In this document: positions 52,912-62,160 of the stretch, piece by piece
Position numbering within the stretch: position 1 is the first letter of the stretch
Layout: each line of letters opens with the position of its first letter
Source of the DNA: Clostridia bacterium
GTDB lineage: Bacteria; Bacillota; Clostridia; Monoglobales; Monoglobaceae
Assembly: GCA_017620615.1 (NCBI GenBank)
Contig: JAGAUW010000028.1
Span: 17,077 to 81,076, forward strand
Length of the DNA stretch: 64,000 bases
Direction: 5' to 3'
Notes under the pieces: generated by a model
Told to the model about the DNA's origin: nothing
The model's database searches: none
Seen by the model: the letters and a program-made list of their open reading frames with translations, nothing else
Translations under genes and position numbers: made by a program

Positions 52912-54714
52912 GTGAAGAAGATGATTGCTTGGCTCAAAGAGATTTACACGAAGCACGGACAAGGCATAGTGCTATTTCTTTATGTGCTTTTGAATTCTGC
53001 ACTGATTTATTATTGTATAGAGCTCGGAAACAAAAATCCGTTTTTTAATGGCATATTTTATACGGTTATAAACATTCTTTCGGTGTTTGTTGTTATGTCG
53101 GCGGTATATATTTTCGCAGGAAGATGGTGGATTTCGTCACTTGCGGTGTCTATACCTGCTTTGGTTTTGAGCATTGCCAATTACTATACGCTGGTTTTCA
53201 GGAATTCTCCTATATCAACTCAGGATTTACATAATGCAAAGACCGCCATTTCGGTGATGGGAAGCTACAAATTCCCATTGAATGTGTATGTTATTGCAAT
53301 AATTGTGTTTTTTGCTTTGTCAGTTTTGGTTACCCGTGAAATATTAATGCGCGAGAAAAGGCAGGCGCGGTCAATCAAGAAAAGATTGTTACACAGCTGT
53401 TTGCTCTTTGCTTTTGGTGCGGTATTTGTGCATCAGGTATATCTTGCGGAAAATCCAATAAAACCCCGAAACACATTTGTCTGGTCATGGGAGGATTCAT
53501 ATTATAAATATGGCTTTGTGGCAAGCTCGGTTGAAGTATTTCAAAATTCCATAAATATGGTAACAAAGCCCGATGGATATGATGAAGAAAACCTTAAAAA
53601 ATTAGCATTGGAAAAGGGAGCCGAAGAAACGGCAAAGAGAACACCTGATATAATTTTCATACTGAATGAGACTTTTTATGATATGAGAGATTTGGTTGAT
53701 ATATCAAAGACCCCATCGGCTATGCCTTTTATTGACAGCTTGCCAAACTCCCAAAAGGGAAAGGCTGTGGTTGCAGGAACAGGCGGCGGCACAAATAAGA
53801 GTGAATATGAATTTTTAACAAGCAATTCGGTGCAGCTTATGTCGGGGATAACGCCCTTTAACTATCTTTCCTTTGATGATGCCAACAGCATAGTAAGTCA
53901 CCTTGAAACCTTGGGATATTCAAGCTGGGCGGGGCATTGTGCAGAAGAACTCAATTATTCAAGAGGAATTGTATACCCAAAGCTTGGCTTTGACAATATT
54001 TTGTTTAGAAATCAGTTTGGGGATGTGGAAAAGTACGGAGTTCGCCCATATGCCACTGATGAATTCTGCTATGACAAAATGCTGTCGGACTATGAGAATA
54101 TGGGGGATGGACCTCGGTTTATGTATCTCCTTACCATTCAAAATCACGGCGGTTGGGATATAAACCCTGAGGAAGAGGACATAATAAAGGTAGCCGAGGA
54201 CTTTGGCGAGAATACGGATATAGTTTCTGAATTTTTGTCCTGCGTATATCTCAGCGACAAAGCGTTTGAAAATCTGACCAAATATTTTGAAAACTCCGAC
54301 CGCGAGGTAATAATATGTATGGTTGGTGACCACGCCCCGTCTTTTGCTACTGAGCTGGTGGAAAACATTGATTTGGAGGCGACGTTCAATTTGAGAACTA
54401 CACCTTATGTTGTATGGGCAAATTTTGAACTCCGAAAGGAACTGCCAAAGCATACATCCATTCCGTATATGGCACCTATGGTGCTTGATGTGGCGGATTG
54501 TCCCACAACGCCTTTTTATGATTATATGGCGGATATGCAAAATAAGATTCCCGTGATTACGGCATTTTCGCTGTATAAGACAGAGAATGGAGATATACTA
54601 AACTACAAAGATGAAAGTGAATATAAAGATACCATAGACACTTATTTCGGTATGGTTTATAACAATGCAAGCCCTGATGCAAATCGGGTGCAAAAACTAT
54701 TCAGAAGACCTTAA
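52912..54714 (+). CDS. LTA synthase-like membrane sulfatase (alkaline phosphatase superfamily)
   Basis: A 600-residue protein with about five transmembrane segments in the first about 190 residues and an extracytoplasmic sulfatase-type domain (residues about 230-590) like lipoteichoic acid synthases. Features: PDIIFILNETFYD (first metal region), GTGGGTNKSEYEFLTS with the catalytic threonine/serine region, CMVGDHAPSF near the C-terminus with the metal-binding Asp-His. The start is GTG at 52912, with GAGGAGGGA upstream; an earlier open frame covers the Spo0A boxes. It may make glycerophosphate polymers or a related modification. Confidence 0.86.
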   Translation: MKKMIAWLKEIYTKHGQGIVLFLYVLLNSALIYYCIELGNKNPFFNGIFYTVINILSVFVVMSAVYIFAGRWWISSLAVSIPALVLSIANYYTLVFRNSPISTQDLHNAKTAISVMGSYKFPLNVYVIAIIVFFALSVLVTREILMREKRQARSIKKRLLHSCLLFAFGAVFVHQVYLAENPIKPRNTFVWSWEDSYYKYGFVASSVEVFQNSINMVTKPDGYDEENLKKLALEKGAEETAKRTPDIIFILNETFYDMRDLVDISKTPSAMPFIDSLPNSQKGKAVVAGTGGGTNKSEYEFLTSNSVQLMSGITPFNYLSFDDANSIVSHLETLGYSSWAGHCAEELNYSRGIVYPKLGFDNILFRNQFGDVEKYGVRPYATDEFCYDKMLSDYENMGDGPRFMYLLTIQNHGGWDINPEEEDIIKVAEDFGENTDIVSEFLSCVYLSDKAFENLTKYFENSDREVIICMVGDHAPSFATELVENIDLEATFNLRTTPYVVWANFELRKELPKHTSIPYMAPMVLDVADCPTTPFYDYMADMQNKIPVITAFSLYKTENGDILNYKDESEYKDTIDTYFGMVYNNASPDANRVQKLFRRP

Positions 54715-54730
54715 TGAAAGAGGAAGACTT

Positions 54731-56167
54731 ATGATTGATTTGCGTTATGATGAAAAAATAAAAGAATGGATAAAAGATAACAAAGATGAAATTCTCAGGA
54801 AATGGATTGAAATCTGCACAATTCCTGCAATAAAGGGAGAGGCAAGGAAAGGCGCTCCTTTTGGTGAGGAATGTGCAAAAGCCCTCAAAGCCTGTAGCAA
54901 ACTTTTTGAGGACGCCGGTTTTGGAACGAGAATTTTTGAAGAATCCGGATATGCCTTAGCGGACTTTGGCGACGGCGAAAAGACAATAGCCCTTTTTGGA
55001 CATAGCGATGTTGTTCCCGTGGGGGACGGCTGGATTTATACCAAGCCTTTTGAGCCGAAAATAATTGACGGGACACTTATTGGCAGAGGCGTTGAGGACA
55101 ACAAGTCGGGAATAATTGCATCACTTTGTGCTATGAAGTTTTTAAAAGATAACAATGTTCCCATAAAGAGCAAAATAAGAGCCTTTGTAGGTTCCGAAGA
55201 AGAAACGGGGATGTCTGACATAAAGGCGTTTTCCAAGGAACAGGATATGCCCAATGTGTCATTGGTTCTTGATGCTGATTTTCCTTGTAGCGTGGGTGAA
55301 AAAGGGATTTGTCATCTTGTTGCAACAAGTGGCGAAAAATGTCAGGAGATTGTTGATATCAGTGGCGGTGAGGCGTTCAATGTGGTGCTTGACAAGGTGA
55401 ATATAACAATCAAACATTCAGCTGACCTTGAAAATGAGCTTTCTTCAAAAATTGCCTCAGATGATGCTTTTGAGATGGAGAAAAGTGGTGACAGCATAAT
55501 CCTTTTGGCAAAAGGCATGGCGAAGCACGCAGCAGAGCCCGAGGGCTCGGTGAATGCAATGCATAAGGCGGCACAGCTCCTTTGTGAATGCAGCTCGCTT
55601 TGTGAAAATGACAGAAAAATTATGACAGAGGTCGCAAAAGCTTTAGGGTGTCCGTTTGGTACCACTATGGGACTTCAGCATAATGATATAAGGTTTGGGA
55701 AACTCACTTTTGTAAACGGAATAGCAGCTCTCAAAGGTGGTCACGTTGAACTTTCTTTTGACACAAGATATGGCTCAACATTGAATCCTGATACACTCGA
55801 AAAAAATGTGGCAGAAAGTTTTGGGAAAATGGGCTGGAAAGCAACTATTAAAAACAATATGCCCGGATTTTCTATTGATGATGACAGTCCTATTCCTGAG
55901 ATACTTTCAGGCATATACAATTCTGTCACTGGTTTTGATGAAAAACCCATCAGACTTGGCGGCGGAACTTATGCAAGACATATCAATAATGCATTTTCGG
56001 TGGGTACGGTTACCACTCGTCGCGACCGAAAGACTCCTTTTATGGAAATGCCTGAAGGACACGGTGGTGTTCATCAAAGGGACGAAAAAATAGACATCGA
56101 AGGATTTTTCGATGCCCTGAGGATTATTATACATTATATAATCAATATTGATGGCTGTATAAATTAA
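54731..56167 (+). CDS. PepV-type Sapep family Mn-dependent dipeptidase
   Basis: A 478-residue M20 metallopeptidase that cleaves dipeptides. It has the catalytic metal motifs GHSDVVPVGDGW, GRGVEDNKSG and GSEEETGM, and the C-terminal metal ligand LGGGTYARHINN. PepV-type insert of about 180 residues between the metal motifs. The start at 54731 follows AAAGAGGAAG; the longer open frame begins in the previous gene. It ends at a bidirectional terminator facing MATE. Confidence 0.88.
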   Translation: MIDLRYDEKIKEWIKDNKDEILRKWIEICTIPAIKGEARKGAPFGEECAKALKACSKLFEDAGFGTRIFEESGYALADFGDGEKTIALFGHSDVVPVGDGWIYTKPFEPKIIDGTLIGRGVEDNKSGIIASLCAMKFLKDNNVPIKSKIRAFVGSEEETGMSDIKAFSKEQDMPNVSLVLDADFPCSVGEKGICHLVATSGEKCQEIVDISGGEAFNVVLDKVNITIKHSADLENELSSKIASDDAFEMEKSGDSIILLAKGMAKHAAEPEGSVNAMHKAAQLLCECSSLCENDRKIMTEVAKALGCPFGTTMGLQHNDIRFGKLTFVNGIAALKGGHVELSFDTRYGSTLNPDTLEKNVAESFGKMGWKATIKNNMPGFSIDDDSPIPEILSGIYNSVTGFDEKPIRLGGGTYARHINNAFSVGTVTTRRDRKTPFMEMPEGHGGVHQRDEKIDIEGFFDALRIIIHYIINIDGCIN

Positions 56168-56171
56168 AATG

Positions 56172-56201
56172 AAAAGGATGAAACGAAAGTTTCATCCTTT
56201 T
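56172..56201. terminator. Bidirectional terminator between dipeptidase and MATE genes
   Basis: AAAAGGATGAAAC (56172-56184) with exact complement 56189-56201 and a GAAA tetraloop, T tract on the right and A tract on the left. The end of the MATE gene overlaps it. Confidence 0.85.
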
Positions 56202-57541
56202 TTAAATATCTTTTTTCTTACAAAGTAATAAACAATCATCGCGACAATACTTGATGACCCCCATGTTATTGGGTACGAATAATAAACCATTTGGAGTGTT
56301 GGATGCAGTGGAAATACACATAAAACCCAAACCACCCTGAGAAGACAGATGCAAACAACGTTTATGAGCATTGAAATAACAGCTCTGCCCATACCTTTAA
56401 GAACACCGCCAAGTACTTGATTGGGGACATGGAAGATATAACTGTAAATAACAATGGACATTTTGAGCATAGCGGCACTTACAACCACTTCCCGTGAGGT
56501 ATCATCTGCAAAAAGACCAAGAAGAGGTCGACCGAACACAATCATAAGGAGAGCAAATGCCCCCGCTCCCACAAAGGCACAGCACATAGCAACCTTTGTT
56601 GCAGAGTCAATCCGTTTGAATTTTCGGGCACCCATATTTTGACCCACAAAGGTTACAACGCCCTGTTCCACCGAGGATAAAAGCAAAAAACCAAATATCT
56701 CAAGGTTGCTGGCAACAACATTTCCGGCTATTGCGATTTTTCCGAATGAATTGATGGCGGTCTGGATGATAACATTTGAAAGGCTGAACATACAACCGTT
56801 AAGTCCTGAAGGGATACCGGTAGAAGCTATTTTAAGAAGCTGACTTTTGTGGACGCGGATGTGGGAAATATTGAGGCGGAACTCATCTTTTGACTTTAAG
56901 AGAATTGTGATTACGGCAATTGCTGAAATTAACTGTGATGCAATAGTTCCAATAGCAACGCCTATAACCCCGAGTTTTAAAACAATGACACAAAATAGAT
57001 TAAGTGCAACATTCGCAATTCCTGAAAAAGCAAGGATATAAAGAGGCCTTTTGGTGTCCCCGGCTGCACGGAGAATTGCGGCACCAAAGTTATAAAGCAG
57101 TGAAGCGGGAGCTCCTAAAAAATAAACTTGCATATAGAGGTTTGCCTGACCAATTACATCATTTGGTGTTGACATAAGGCGGAGGAATGTTCCGGAAAAG
57201 AAAAAACCAACCGCGGCAAGCAGAAATCCTGATATTATTGCCAAAGAGACGGATGTATGAATGGCATCGTGCAGACCTTTTTTATCCCCTGCCCCAAAAT
57301 GTCTTGCACATACAACATTTGCCCCAACAGAAAGACCGATGAAGAGGTTCAGTATAAGATTGGTGAGGGCAACTGTTGAGCCGACCGCGGCAAGTGCCGT
57401 GTCACCTGCAAAACGCCCAACCACCATAGTATCTGCTGTGCTGTACAGTTGCTGGAGAAATCCTGAAAGAATTATAGGTACAATAAAATATACAAATTTT
57501 TTAGTTATAGGTCCTTCGGTAAGGTTGCTGCCGAATTTCAT
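56192..57541 (-). CDS. MATE-family multidrug/metabolite efflux transporter
   Basis: A 449-residue, 12-helix MATE antiporter. Two related halves begin with the VGRFAGDTALAAVGSTVAL and GLSVGANVVCARHFGAGD region in the first half and VASNLEIFGFLLLSSVEQGV with FVGQNMGARKFKR in the second. Substrate cannot be told. The ATG at 57541 has GAGGG upstream. Its terminal codons fall in the shared terminator. Confidence 0.9.
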   Translation of the reverse strand: MKFGSNLTEGPITKKFVYFIVPIILSGFLQQLYSTADTMVVGRFAGDTALAAVGSTVALTNLILNLFIGLSVGANVVCARHFGAGDKKGLHDAIHTSVSLAIISGFLLAAVGFFFSGTFLRLMSTPNDVIGQANLYMQVYFLGAPASLLYNFGAAILRAAGDTKRPLYILAFSGIANVALNLFCVIVLKLGVIGVAIGTIASQLISAIAVITILLKSKDEFRLNISHIRVHKSQLLKIASTGIPSGLNGCMFSLSNVIIQTAINSFGKIAIAGNVVASNLEIFGFLLLSSVEQGVVTFVGQNMGARKFKRIDSATKVAMCCAFVGAGAFALLMIVFGRPLLGLFADDTSREVVVSAAMLKMSIVIYSYIFHVPNQVLGGVLKGMGRAVISMLINVVCICLLRVVWVLCVFPLHPTLQMVYYSYPITWGSSSIVAMIVYYFVRKKIFKKG

Positions 57542-57647
57542 AAGAGGTCCCTCGATTCTTATTGATATCCAAATATAATGATATGTTTTTTGTCCATAAG
57601 TATTTTATCACTCTGAAAATTTTTGTCAATAGCAATAGGCGGTTTTG

Positions 57648-57676
57648 TAACATTTTGTCGAGAACTTTCATAAAAT
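57648..57676 (+). promoter_or_regulatory. Candidate SigE promoter of cotJABC
   Basis: TAACATT (57648-57654) matches a SigE -35 (consensus KMATATT) in six of seven positions; 14 bases on is CATAAAAT (57669-57676), matching the -10 pattern CATANANT. Coat genes cotJABC are known to be SigE controlled in Bacillus. The TTGTCGAG at 57655-57662 is one base off a 0A box. Confidence 0.5.
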
Positions 57677-57736
57677 AAATTAAGCTCATTTTTTGTCGGT
57701 TTTCAGGCCGCAAAGAAAAAGAAAGGAATGAAGCTT

Positions 57737-57928
57737 ATGTTTGATAGAAACACTATGTATCCTGAGGGCTATGCTTATGTACCCATTCAGGTTGCAAATG
57801 ACAGAAATCTTTACAGCCCCGAGATGGGTCTTTCAAGGGGAACAATTTTCCCGACCCTTGACCTGCCTTTGGGCGTTTACGGAAACCAGTCTTTAGATAA
57901 GGAGGATGATAGCTGTGACAGAACGTAA
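57737..57928 (+). CDS. cotJA: Spore coat-associated protein CotJA
   Basis: A 63-residue spore coat protein, with the CotJA pattern YPEGYAYVPIQVANDRNLYS and PEMGLSRGTIFPTLDLPLGVY. The ATG at 57737 is preferred because AAAGGA lies nine bases upstream; the earlier ATG at 57728 is only two bases from it. First of the three genes cotJA-cotJB-cotJC, which overlap or abut. Confidence 0.9.
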   Translation: MFDRNTMYPEGYAYVPIQVANDRNLYSPEMGLSRGTIFPTLDLPLGVYGNQSLDKEDDSCDRT

Positions 57929-58160
57929 CAAGCTTATGAAAGAAATCATGGCATATTCCTTCGCGGCATACGACTGGAATTTGTATCTCAACACACATCC
58001 AAATGACCGTATGGCACTTATGCAGTTCCGAAAAATGACCGAGAAGGCAAAGGAACTCAAAAAAGAGTATGTCAAAAGGTTTGGACCGATAGTTGCAGGG
58101 GACGCAACTGACACACAGACATGGACATGGGTAAGTGACCCTTGGCCATGGAACAATTAA
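57915..58160 (+). CDS. cotJB: Spore coat protein CotJB
   Basis: An 81-residue coat protein with the CotJB pattern KEIMAYSFAAYDWNLYLNTH and a C-terminal TWVSDPWPW. GTG at 57915 chosen because GGAGG lies nine bases upstream; it overlaps the end of cotJA by 14 bases. Confidence 0.9.
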   Translation: MTERNKLMKEIMAYSFAAYDWNLYLNTHPNDRMALMQFRKMTEKAKELKKEYVKRFGPIVAGDATDTQTWTWVSDPWPWNN

Positions 58161-58175
58161 GGAGGTGCCCGCTTT

Positions 58176-58769
58176 ATGTGGAGTTATCAGAAACGTTTAC
58201 AGTACCCCATAAACATTAAAAACCCCAATCCGAAGCTTGCCAGCTTCATCGTGAGCCAGTATGGTGGACCCAATGGTGAAGCCAATGCGGCGCTCAGATA
58301 TTTGTCACAGCGTTTTTCTATGCCCAATGATATAACAAAGGCAACGCTGACGGACGTGGGCACCGAGGAGCTTGCGCATCTCGAAATGGTTGGGACTATT
58401 ATACACCAGCTCGCAAAAAATGCTACAACAACCGAAATAGAAAACAGCCCTATGGCACCATATTTTATTGACCATGGCAGAGGAGTTTATGCAATTTCAG
58501 CAGGCGGAAATCCCCAGAAGGCAGAGGAGTTTGCGGTCACTGGCGACCCGATAGCTGACCTTGTGGAAGACTTGGCGGCAGAACAAAAGGCAAGGGCGGT
58601 TTATGACAATATTTTGAGGGTTTCGGATGACCCGGATGTCAATGATGTAATTAAATTCTTGCGTGAACGCGAAGTTGTACACTTTCAGCGTTTTGGTGAA
58701 GCTCTTGACTCAATCCAGAATAAACCCGCAAGCCGCAATACCTTTTATATGTGCAAAAATAATCGATAG
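58176..58769 (+). CDS. cotJC: CotJC, manganese catalase-like spore coat protein
   Basis: A 197-residue ferritin-like di-manganese catalase of the spore coat. It has the metal-ligand stretches TEELAHLEMVG and KAEEFAVTGDP followed by AAEQKARAVYDN and REREVVHFQRFG. It opens with WSYQKRLQYPINIKNPNPKL, typical of CotJC. Ribosome site GGAGGTG. Last gene of the cotJ operon. Confidence 0.93.
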   Translation: MWSYQKRLQYPINIKNPNPKLASFIVSQYGGPNGEANAALRYLSQRFSMPNDITKATLTDVGTEELAHLEMVGTIIHQLAKNATTTEIENSPMAPYFIDHGRGVYAISAGGNPQKAEEFAVTGDPIADLVEDLAAEQKARAVYDNILRVSDDPDVNDVIKFLREREVVHFQRFGEALDSIQNKPASRNTFYMCKNNR

Positions 58770-58780
58770 TTTGCAGAAAA

Positions 58781-58808
58781 AAACAAGGCAGAAATTTCTG
58801 CCTTGTTT
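58781..58808 (+). terminator. cotJ operon terminator
   Basis: A palindrome of 14-bp arms (58781-58794 and 58795-58808; AAACAAGGCAGAAA and its complement), preceding a T stretch. It faces the galM gene end, so may serve both. Confidence 0.8.
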
Positions 58809-58820
58809 TTGTGTCGTTGC

Positions 58821-59833
58821 TTATATAAATTTGTAAGATGTAATGCTGTCGTACTTATCTCCCTTTTTCAAAAATCCGTCAGGGAAATGTGAAACGTTTA
58901 TGCCGTTGGGGAAGGATTGGGTTTCAAGACAAAATCCGCCGTGTGTTGGGTACTTTACTCCATCCTTACAAATGCGTTCTGTGTCGATTGCGTTTCCTGC
59001 ATAAAATTGAACAGCTGTTTGGTCGGTATATACTTCCATAACAATACCGCTTTTGTCACCCTTTGCTTCAATAACTTTACGGTAACCTTTGCCGTTTAGT
59101 GCAATGTTGTGGTCAAAACCGCCGAACATTTTGATTTGTTCGTGGCCTGATTCGAAACGTTCGCCGAGGTTTGCATCAGTACTGAAATCAAATGGAGTAC
59201 CTTTCACACGGAGAACTTCACCGGTTGGGGTACATTCATAATTATTTGGTGTATAAAAATCACTGTCAATCCAAAGGGTGTGACCGTCAATGTTTCCGCT
59301 TGCGTGACCGTTGAGGTTGAAATAAGCGTGATTTGTGAGATTCATTACGGTATCCTGGTCGCAAGATGCTTCATAATGGATTTTGAGTTCATTGTCATTT
59401 GTAAGGGTGTATGTAACCTTGATACTGGCATTTCCCGGAAAACCTTCTTCGCCGTCAGGACTTGTTATGGAAAGAACAAGGGAAGGCTCGTCTGCATCAA
59501 TCATTTCTACATCCCATATCTTTTTGTCAAAGCCCACTTTTCCGCCGTGAAGATTGTTACGACCGTCATTGGGGTAAAGCTTATAGATTTTGCCATTAAG
59601 AGTGAATTTTGAATTGACGATACGATTTGAGTTTCTGCCTATGAGGGCACCAAAATAAGCTTCGTTCTTCAAATAATCTTCGAAAGTATTGTGGCTGAGA
59701 ACCATATCGACATTTTTGCAAATAAGGCGTCTCAGCATTCCTCCGTAATTCAGTATTTCGGCAGTCAAGCCACCTTTGTTGGTGAGAGTATAATATCATT
59801 TCCGTTCAGCTCTGCGAATTTAGATTTAGCAAT
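58821..59833 (-). pseudogene. galM: Aldose 1-epimerase (galM), 5' end frameshifted
   Basis: Interconverts alpha and beta forms of aldoses such as galactose. The main frame (58821-59768) gives 315 residues with the GalM motifs GALIGRNSNRI, NLTNHAYFNL (catalytic histidine) and ETQSFPNGINVSHFP (catalytic glutamate). The N-terminus is unusual: the frame opens with stop-preceded YYTLTNKGGLTAEILNYGG, while the frame after GGAGGG (59846-59851) reads AKSKFAELNGNDI with no ATG/GTG/TTG start. The two halves match the normal GalM N-terminus if one base is missing near 59785-59790. Likely a frameshift (plus start loss), or a sequencing error in a homopolymer-like stretch. Confidence 0.7.
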
Positions 59834-59901
59834 AGGTATATATATCCCTCCTATATATTGGTTATTTTAACATATTAAAGATTGTACGTCAATAATTTGT
59901 T

Positions 59902-60711
59902 CTAAAGACTTTTTTTGTATTTTGAATATTTATAGGGGGTTGTTCCCTTAATTTTTTTAAAAACTGAAGAAAAATAATTGCTGTCGTTGAAACCGCACAT
60001 TGACGAAATCTCAGTAAGTGAATAGTCGGTTTGGGAAAGAAGCTTGGCGGCGTTGTGAATGCGGACAAAGGTGATATATTCGCAAAGACCCATACCTGAT
60101 ATTGACTTGAATTTCCGCGATAGGTGTCCCTCGCTCATTGCGAATTTGCGGCTTAATGATTTGAGTGTCAAGTCCTGATGAAAGTTTGAGCTTATGTATT
60201 CTGAAATTGACTGGATTATTCGTTCGGTTTCGTCCAAATCTCTGGTGCTTGTTTCCTTGAGCCTGCACAAAAGGACAAGGATTTCCAATGTATAGAGATT
60301 GATAAGTTCTTTTGAAAAATCGGGTTTGTTTTCATATTCATTTTTGATTTTATTCAGCAACTCTTCAACTATATGGCGGCTTTTTTGGGGTATATAAATA
60401 AGTTTTTCTTTTGAAAGAACCTTTATATGTTCGGACGCCTCAGCTGTCAAGATGCTGTCGCTAAAGCTTAAAAGAATGCGCTCGTTATTGAGACATTCCT
60501 CGCTGTCGGTGTTGTGAATAACGCCTTTTGGAACAAAAACAAAATCCCCCTCTTTGACTTTGAAAATTTCGTCACGGATGAAGTAATTTGTTTCACCGTG
60601 TACAAGATAATAAAGTTCATATTCATCGTGGTAATGAACCTTTGAAACTATCCTTTTGTTTGAAATTATTGTATGTGAAAATTCCCGGTTTTTATATCTT
60701 TCAACTTCCAT
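59902..60711 (-). CDS. AraC-family transcriptional regulator
   Basis: A 269-residue regulator: an N-terminal cupin domain (HYHDEYELYYLVHGE, EGDFVFVPKGVIHN) that binds an inducer, and a C-terminal double helix-turn-helix (LSRKFAMSEGHLSRKFKSI and CGFNDSNYFSSVFKKIKG). It diverges from the uxaB-uxaA-GH4 operon and likely controls it in response to galacturonate or an oligomer. The ligand is inference. Confidence 0.9.
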   Translation of the reverse strand: MEVERYKNREFSHTIISNKRIVSKVHYHDEYELYYLVHGETNYFIRDEIFKVKEGDFVFVPKGVIHNTDSEECLNNERILLSFSDSILTAEASEHIKVLSKEKLIYIPQKSRHIVEELLNKIKNEYENKPDFSKELINLYTLEILVLLCRLKETSTRDLDETERIIQSISEYISSNFHQDLTLKSLSRKFAMSEGHLSRKFKSISGMGLCEYITFVRIHNAAKLLSQTDYSLTEISSMCGFNDSNYFSSVFKKIKGTTPYKYSKYKKSL

Positions 60712-60864
60712 TTTATCACCGCCAAATTCATTTTAACACACTTTTGCCCTCAAATCAATCATTTTTTTTGTGTTTTGAACGAAAAATAGCAAAATTTTAA
60801 AGGAAAACAAGAGATTTTTGATTTATAATAGGCTTGTAAATATACTGGAAAGGAATAATTTTTT

Positions 60865-62160
60865 ATGTTTACTAAACCACAAAGAAGTGAAAAATTCATA
60901 CAGTTCGGTGAGGGCGGATTTTTAAGAGGCTTTGTTGACTGGATTATACAGCTTACAAATGAAAACTCTGATTTTGATGCAGGAGTTGTTGTTGTACAGC
61001 CCATTGAAAATGGAATGTGCCCTATGCTTGAAAAGCAAAACTGTGTTTATACCCACGTTATGCGCGGAATAAAGGACGGTGTTCCCACTGTTGACAAAAA
61101 GATTGTTGACGTGATTTCAAGAACAGTTGAACCTTACAAAGATTTTGATGCATATCTTGATTTGGCTAAAAATTCCGATTTCAGATTCATTGTTTCAAAC
61201 ACAACTGAGTCGGGTATTGCTTTTTCAGAGAGTGATACGCCGGATAGCGCACCAAATGTTACATTCCCTGCAAAAGTTACACTTCTTATGAAAAAGCGTT
61301 TTGATTTGGGCCTTGGCGGATTTATTTTCCTGCCTTGTGAGCTCATTGACAAAAATGGTGAAACACTTAAAAAGTATATTCTTCAGTATGCTGATAAGTG
61401 GAGCCTCGGTGAAGATTTCAAGCTTTGGGTTGAAAAAGAAAATATTTTCTGCAACACTCTTGTTGACAGAATTGTTACCGGTTATCCCAAGGGCGAGGAT
61501 ATGGAGCTTGGCTATGAAGATAATATGGTCAACACCAGCGAAATCTTCCATCTTTGGGTTATTGAAGGACCAAGCAGCATAACAGAGGAATTCCCCTTTG
61601 ACAAAGCAGGCCTTAACATAATCGTTACCGATAACTTGGAAAGATACAGAACAAGAAAGGTTCGCATACTTAACGGTGCACACACATCAATGATTCCTTA
61701 TGCTATGCTTCTTGGCGTTGAAACTGTGGGTGATTGTATGGAACACGCGACTTTAAGCAAGTTTGTGAAGGAATGTGTTTATGACGAAATAATTCCGACG
61801 TTAGACCTTTCAAAGGAAGAGCTTGTGGACTATGCAGACAATGTATTTGAAAGATTCTGTAATCCTTATATCAAGCATCTTTGTGCATCCATTTCGCTCA
61901 ATTCGGTGAGCAAGTTTAAAGTTAGAGTTCTGCCGTCAATTCTTGAATACATTAAGCGCAAGAATGAAATGCCTGACAAGCTTCTTATATCTTTTGCAAA
62001 GCTTATCGAATTCTATAAAACAGATATGCCCAATGATGACAAGAGCGTTATGGAATTTATGAAAGATGCATCTGTTGAAGAAATTTTGGCAAACATCAGT
62101 CTTTGGGATGAAGATTTATCATTCCTTGCTGATGCAGTGAAGGAGAGAATGTCTAAATGA
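60865..62160 (+). CDS. uxaB: Tagaturonate reductase
   Basis: NADH-dependent altronate oxidoreductase, converting D-tagaturonate to D-altronate, of the mannitol dehydrogenase superfamily. It begins with KFIQFGEGGFLRGFVDW (Rossmann NAD-binding region), has FRFIVSNTTESGI, the catalytic FIFLPCELIDKNGETL and HLWVIEG regions, and the helix KVRILNGAHTSMIPYA with the catalytic lysine. 431 residues. GGAAAGGA ribosome site. It is translationally coupled with uxaA (ATGA). Confidence 0.9.
   Translation: MFTKPQRSEKFIQFGEGGFLRGFVDWIIQLTNENSDFDAGVVVVQPIENGMCPMLEKQNCVYTHVMRGIKDGVPTVDKKIVDVISRTVEPYKDFDAYLDLAKNSDFRFIVSNTTESGIAFSESDTPDSAPNVTFPAKVTLLMKKRFDLGLGGFIFLPCELIDKNGETLKKYILQYADKWSLGEDFKLWVEKENIFCNTLVDRIVTGYPKGEDMELGYEDNMVNTSEIFHLWVIEGPSSITEEFPFDKAGLNIIVTDNLERYRTRKVRILNGAHTSMIPYAMLLGVETVGDCMEHATLSKFVKECVYDEIIPTLDLSKEELVDYADNVFERFCNPYIKHLCASISLNSVSKFKVRVLPSILEYIKRKNEMPDKLLISFAKLIEFYKTDMPNDDKSVMEFMKDASVEEILANISLWDEDLSFLADAVKERMSK

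Noticed and set aside
60818..60846. TTGATT-17-TATACT as promoter of uxaB
   Set aside because: It would start the RNA inside the ribosome site, leaving almost no leader. The true promoter is not clear from the sequence.
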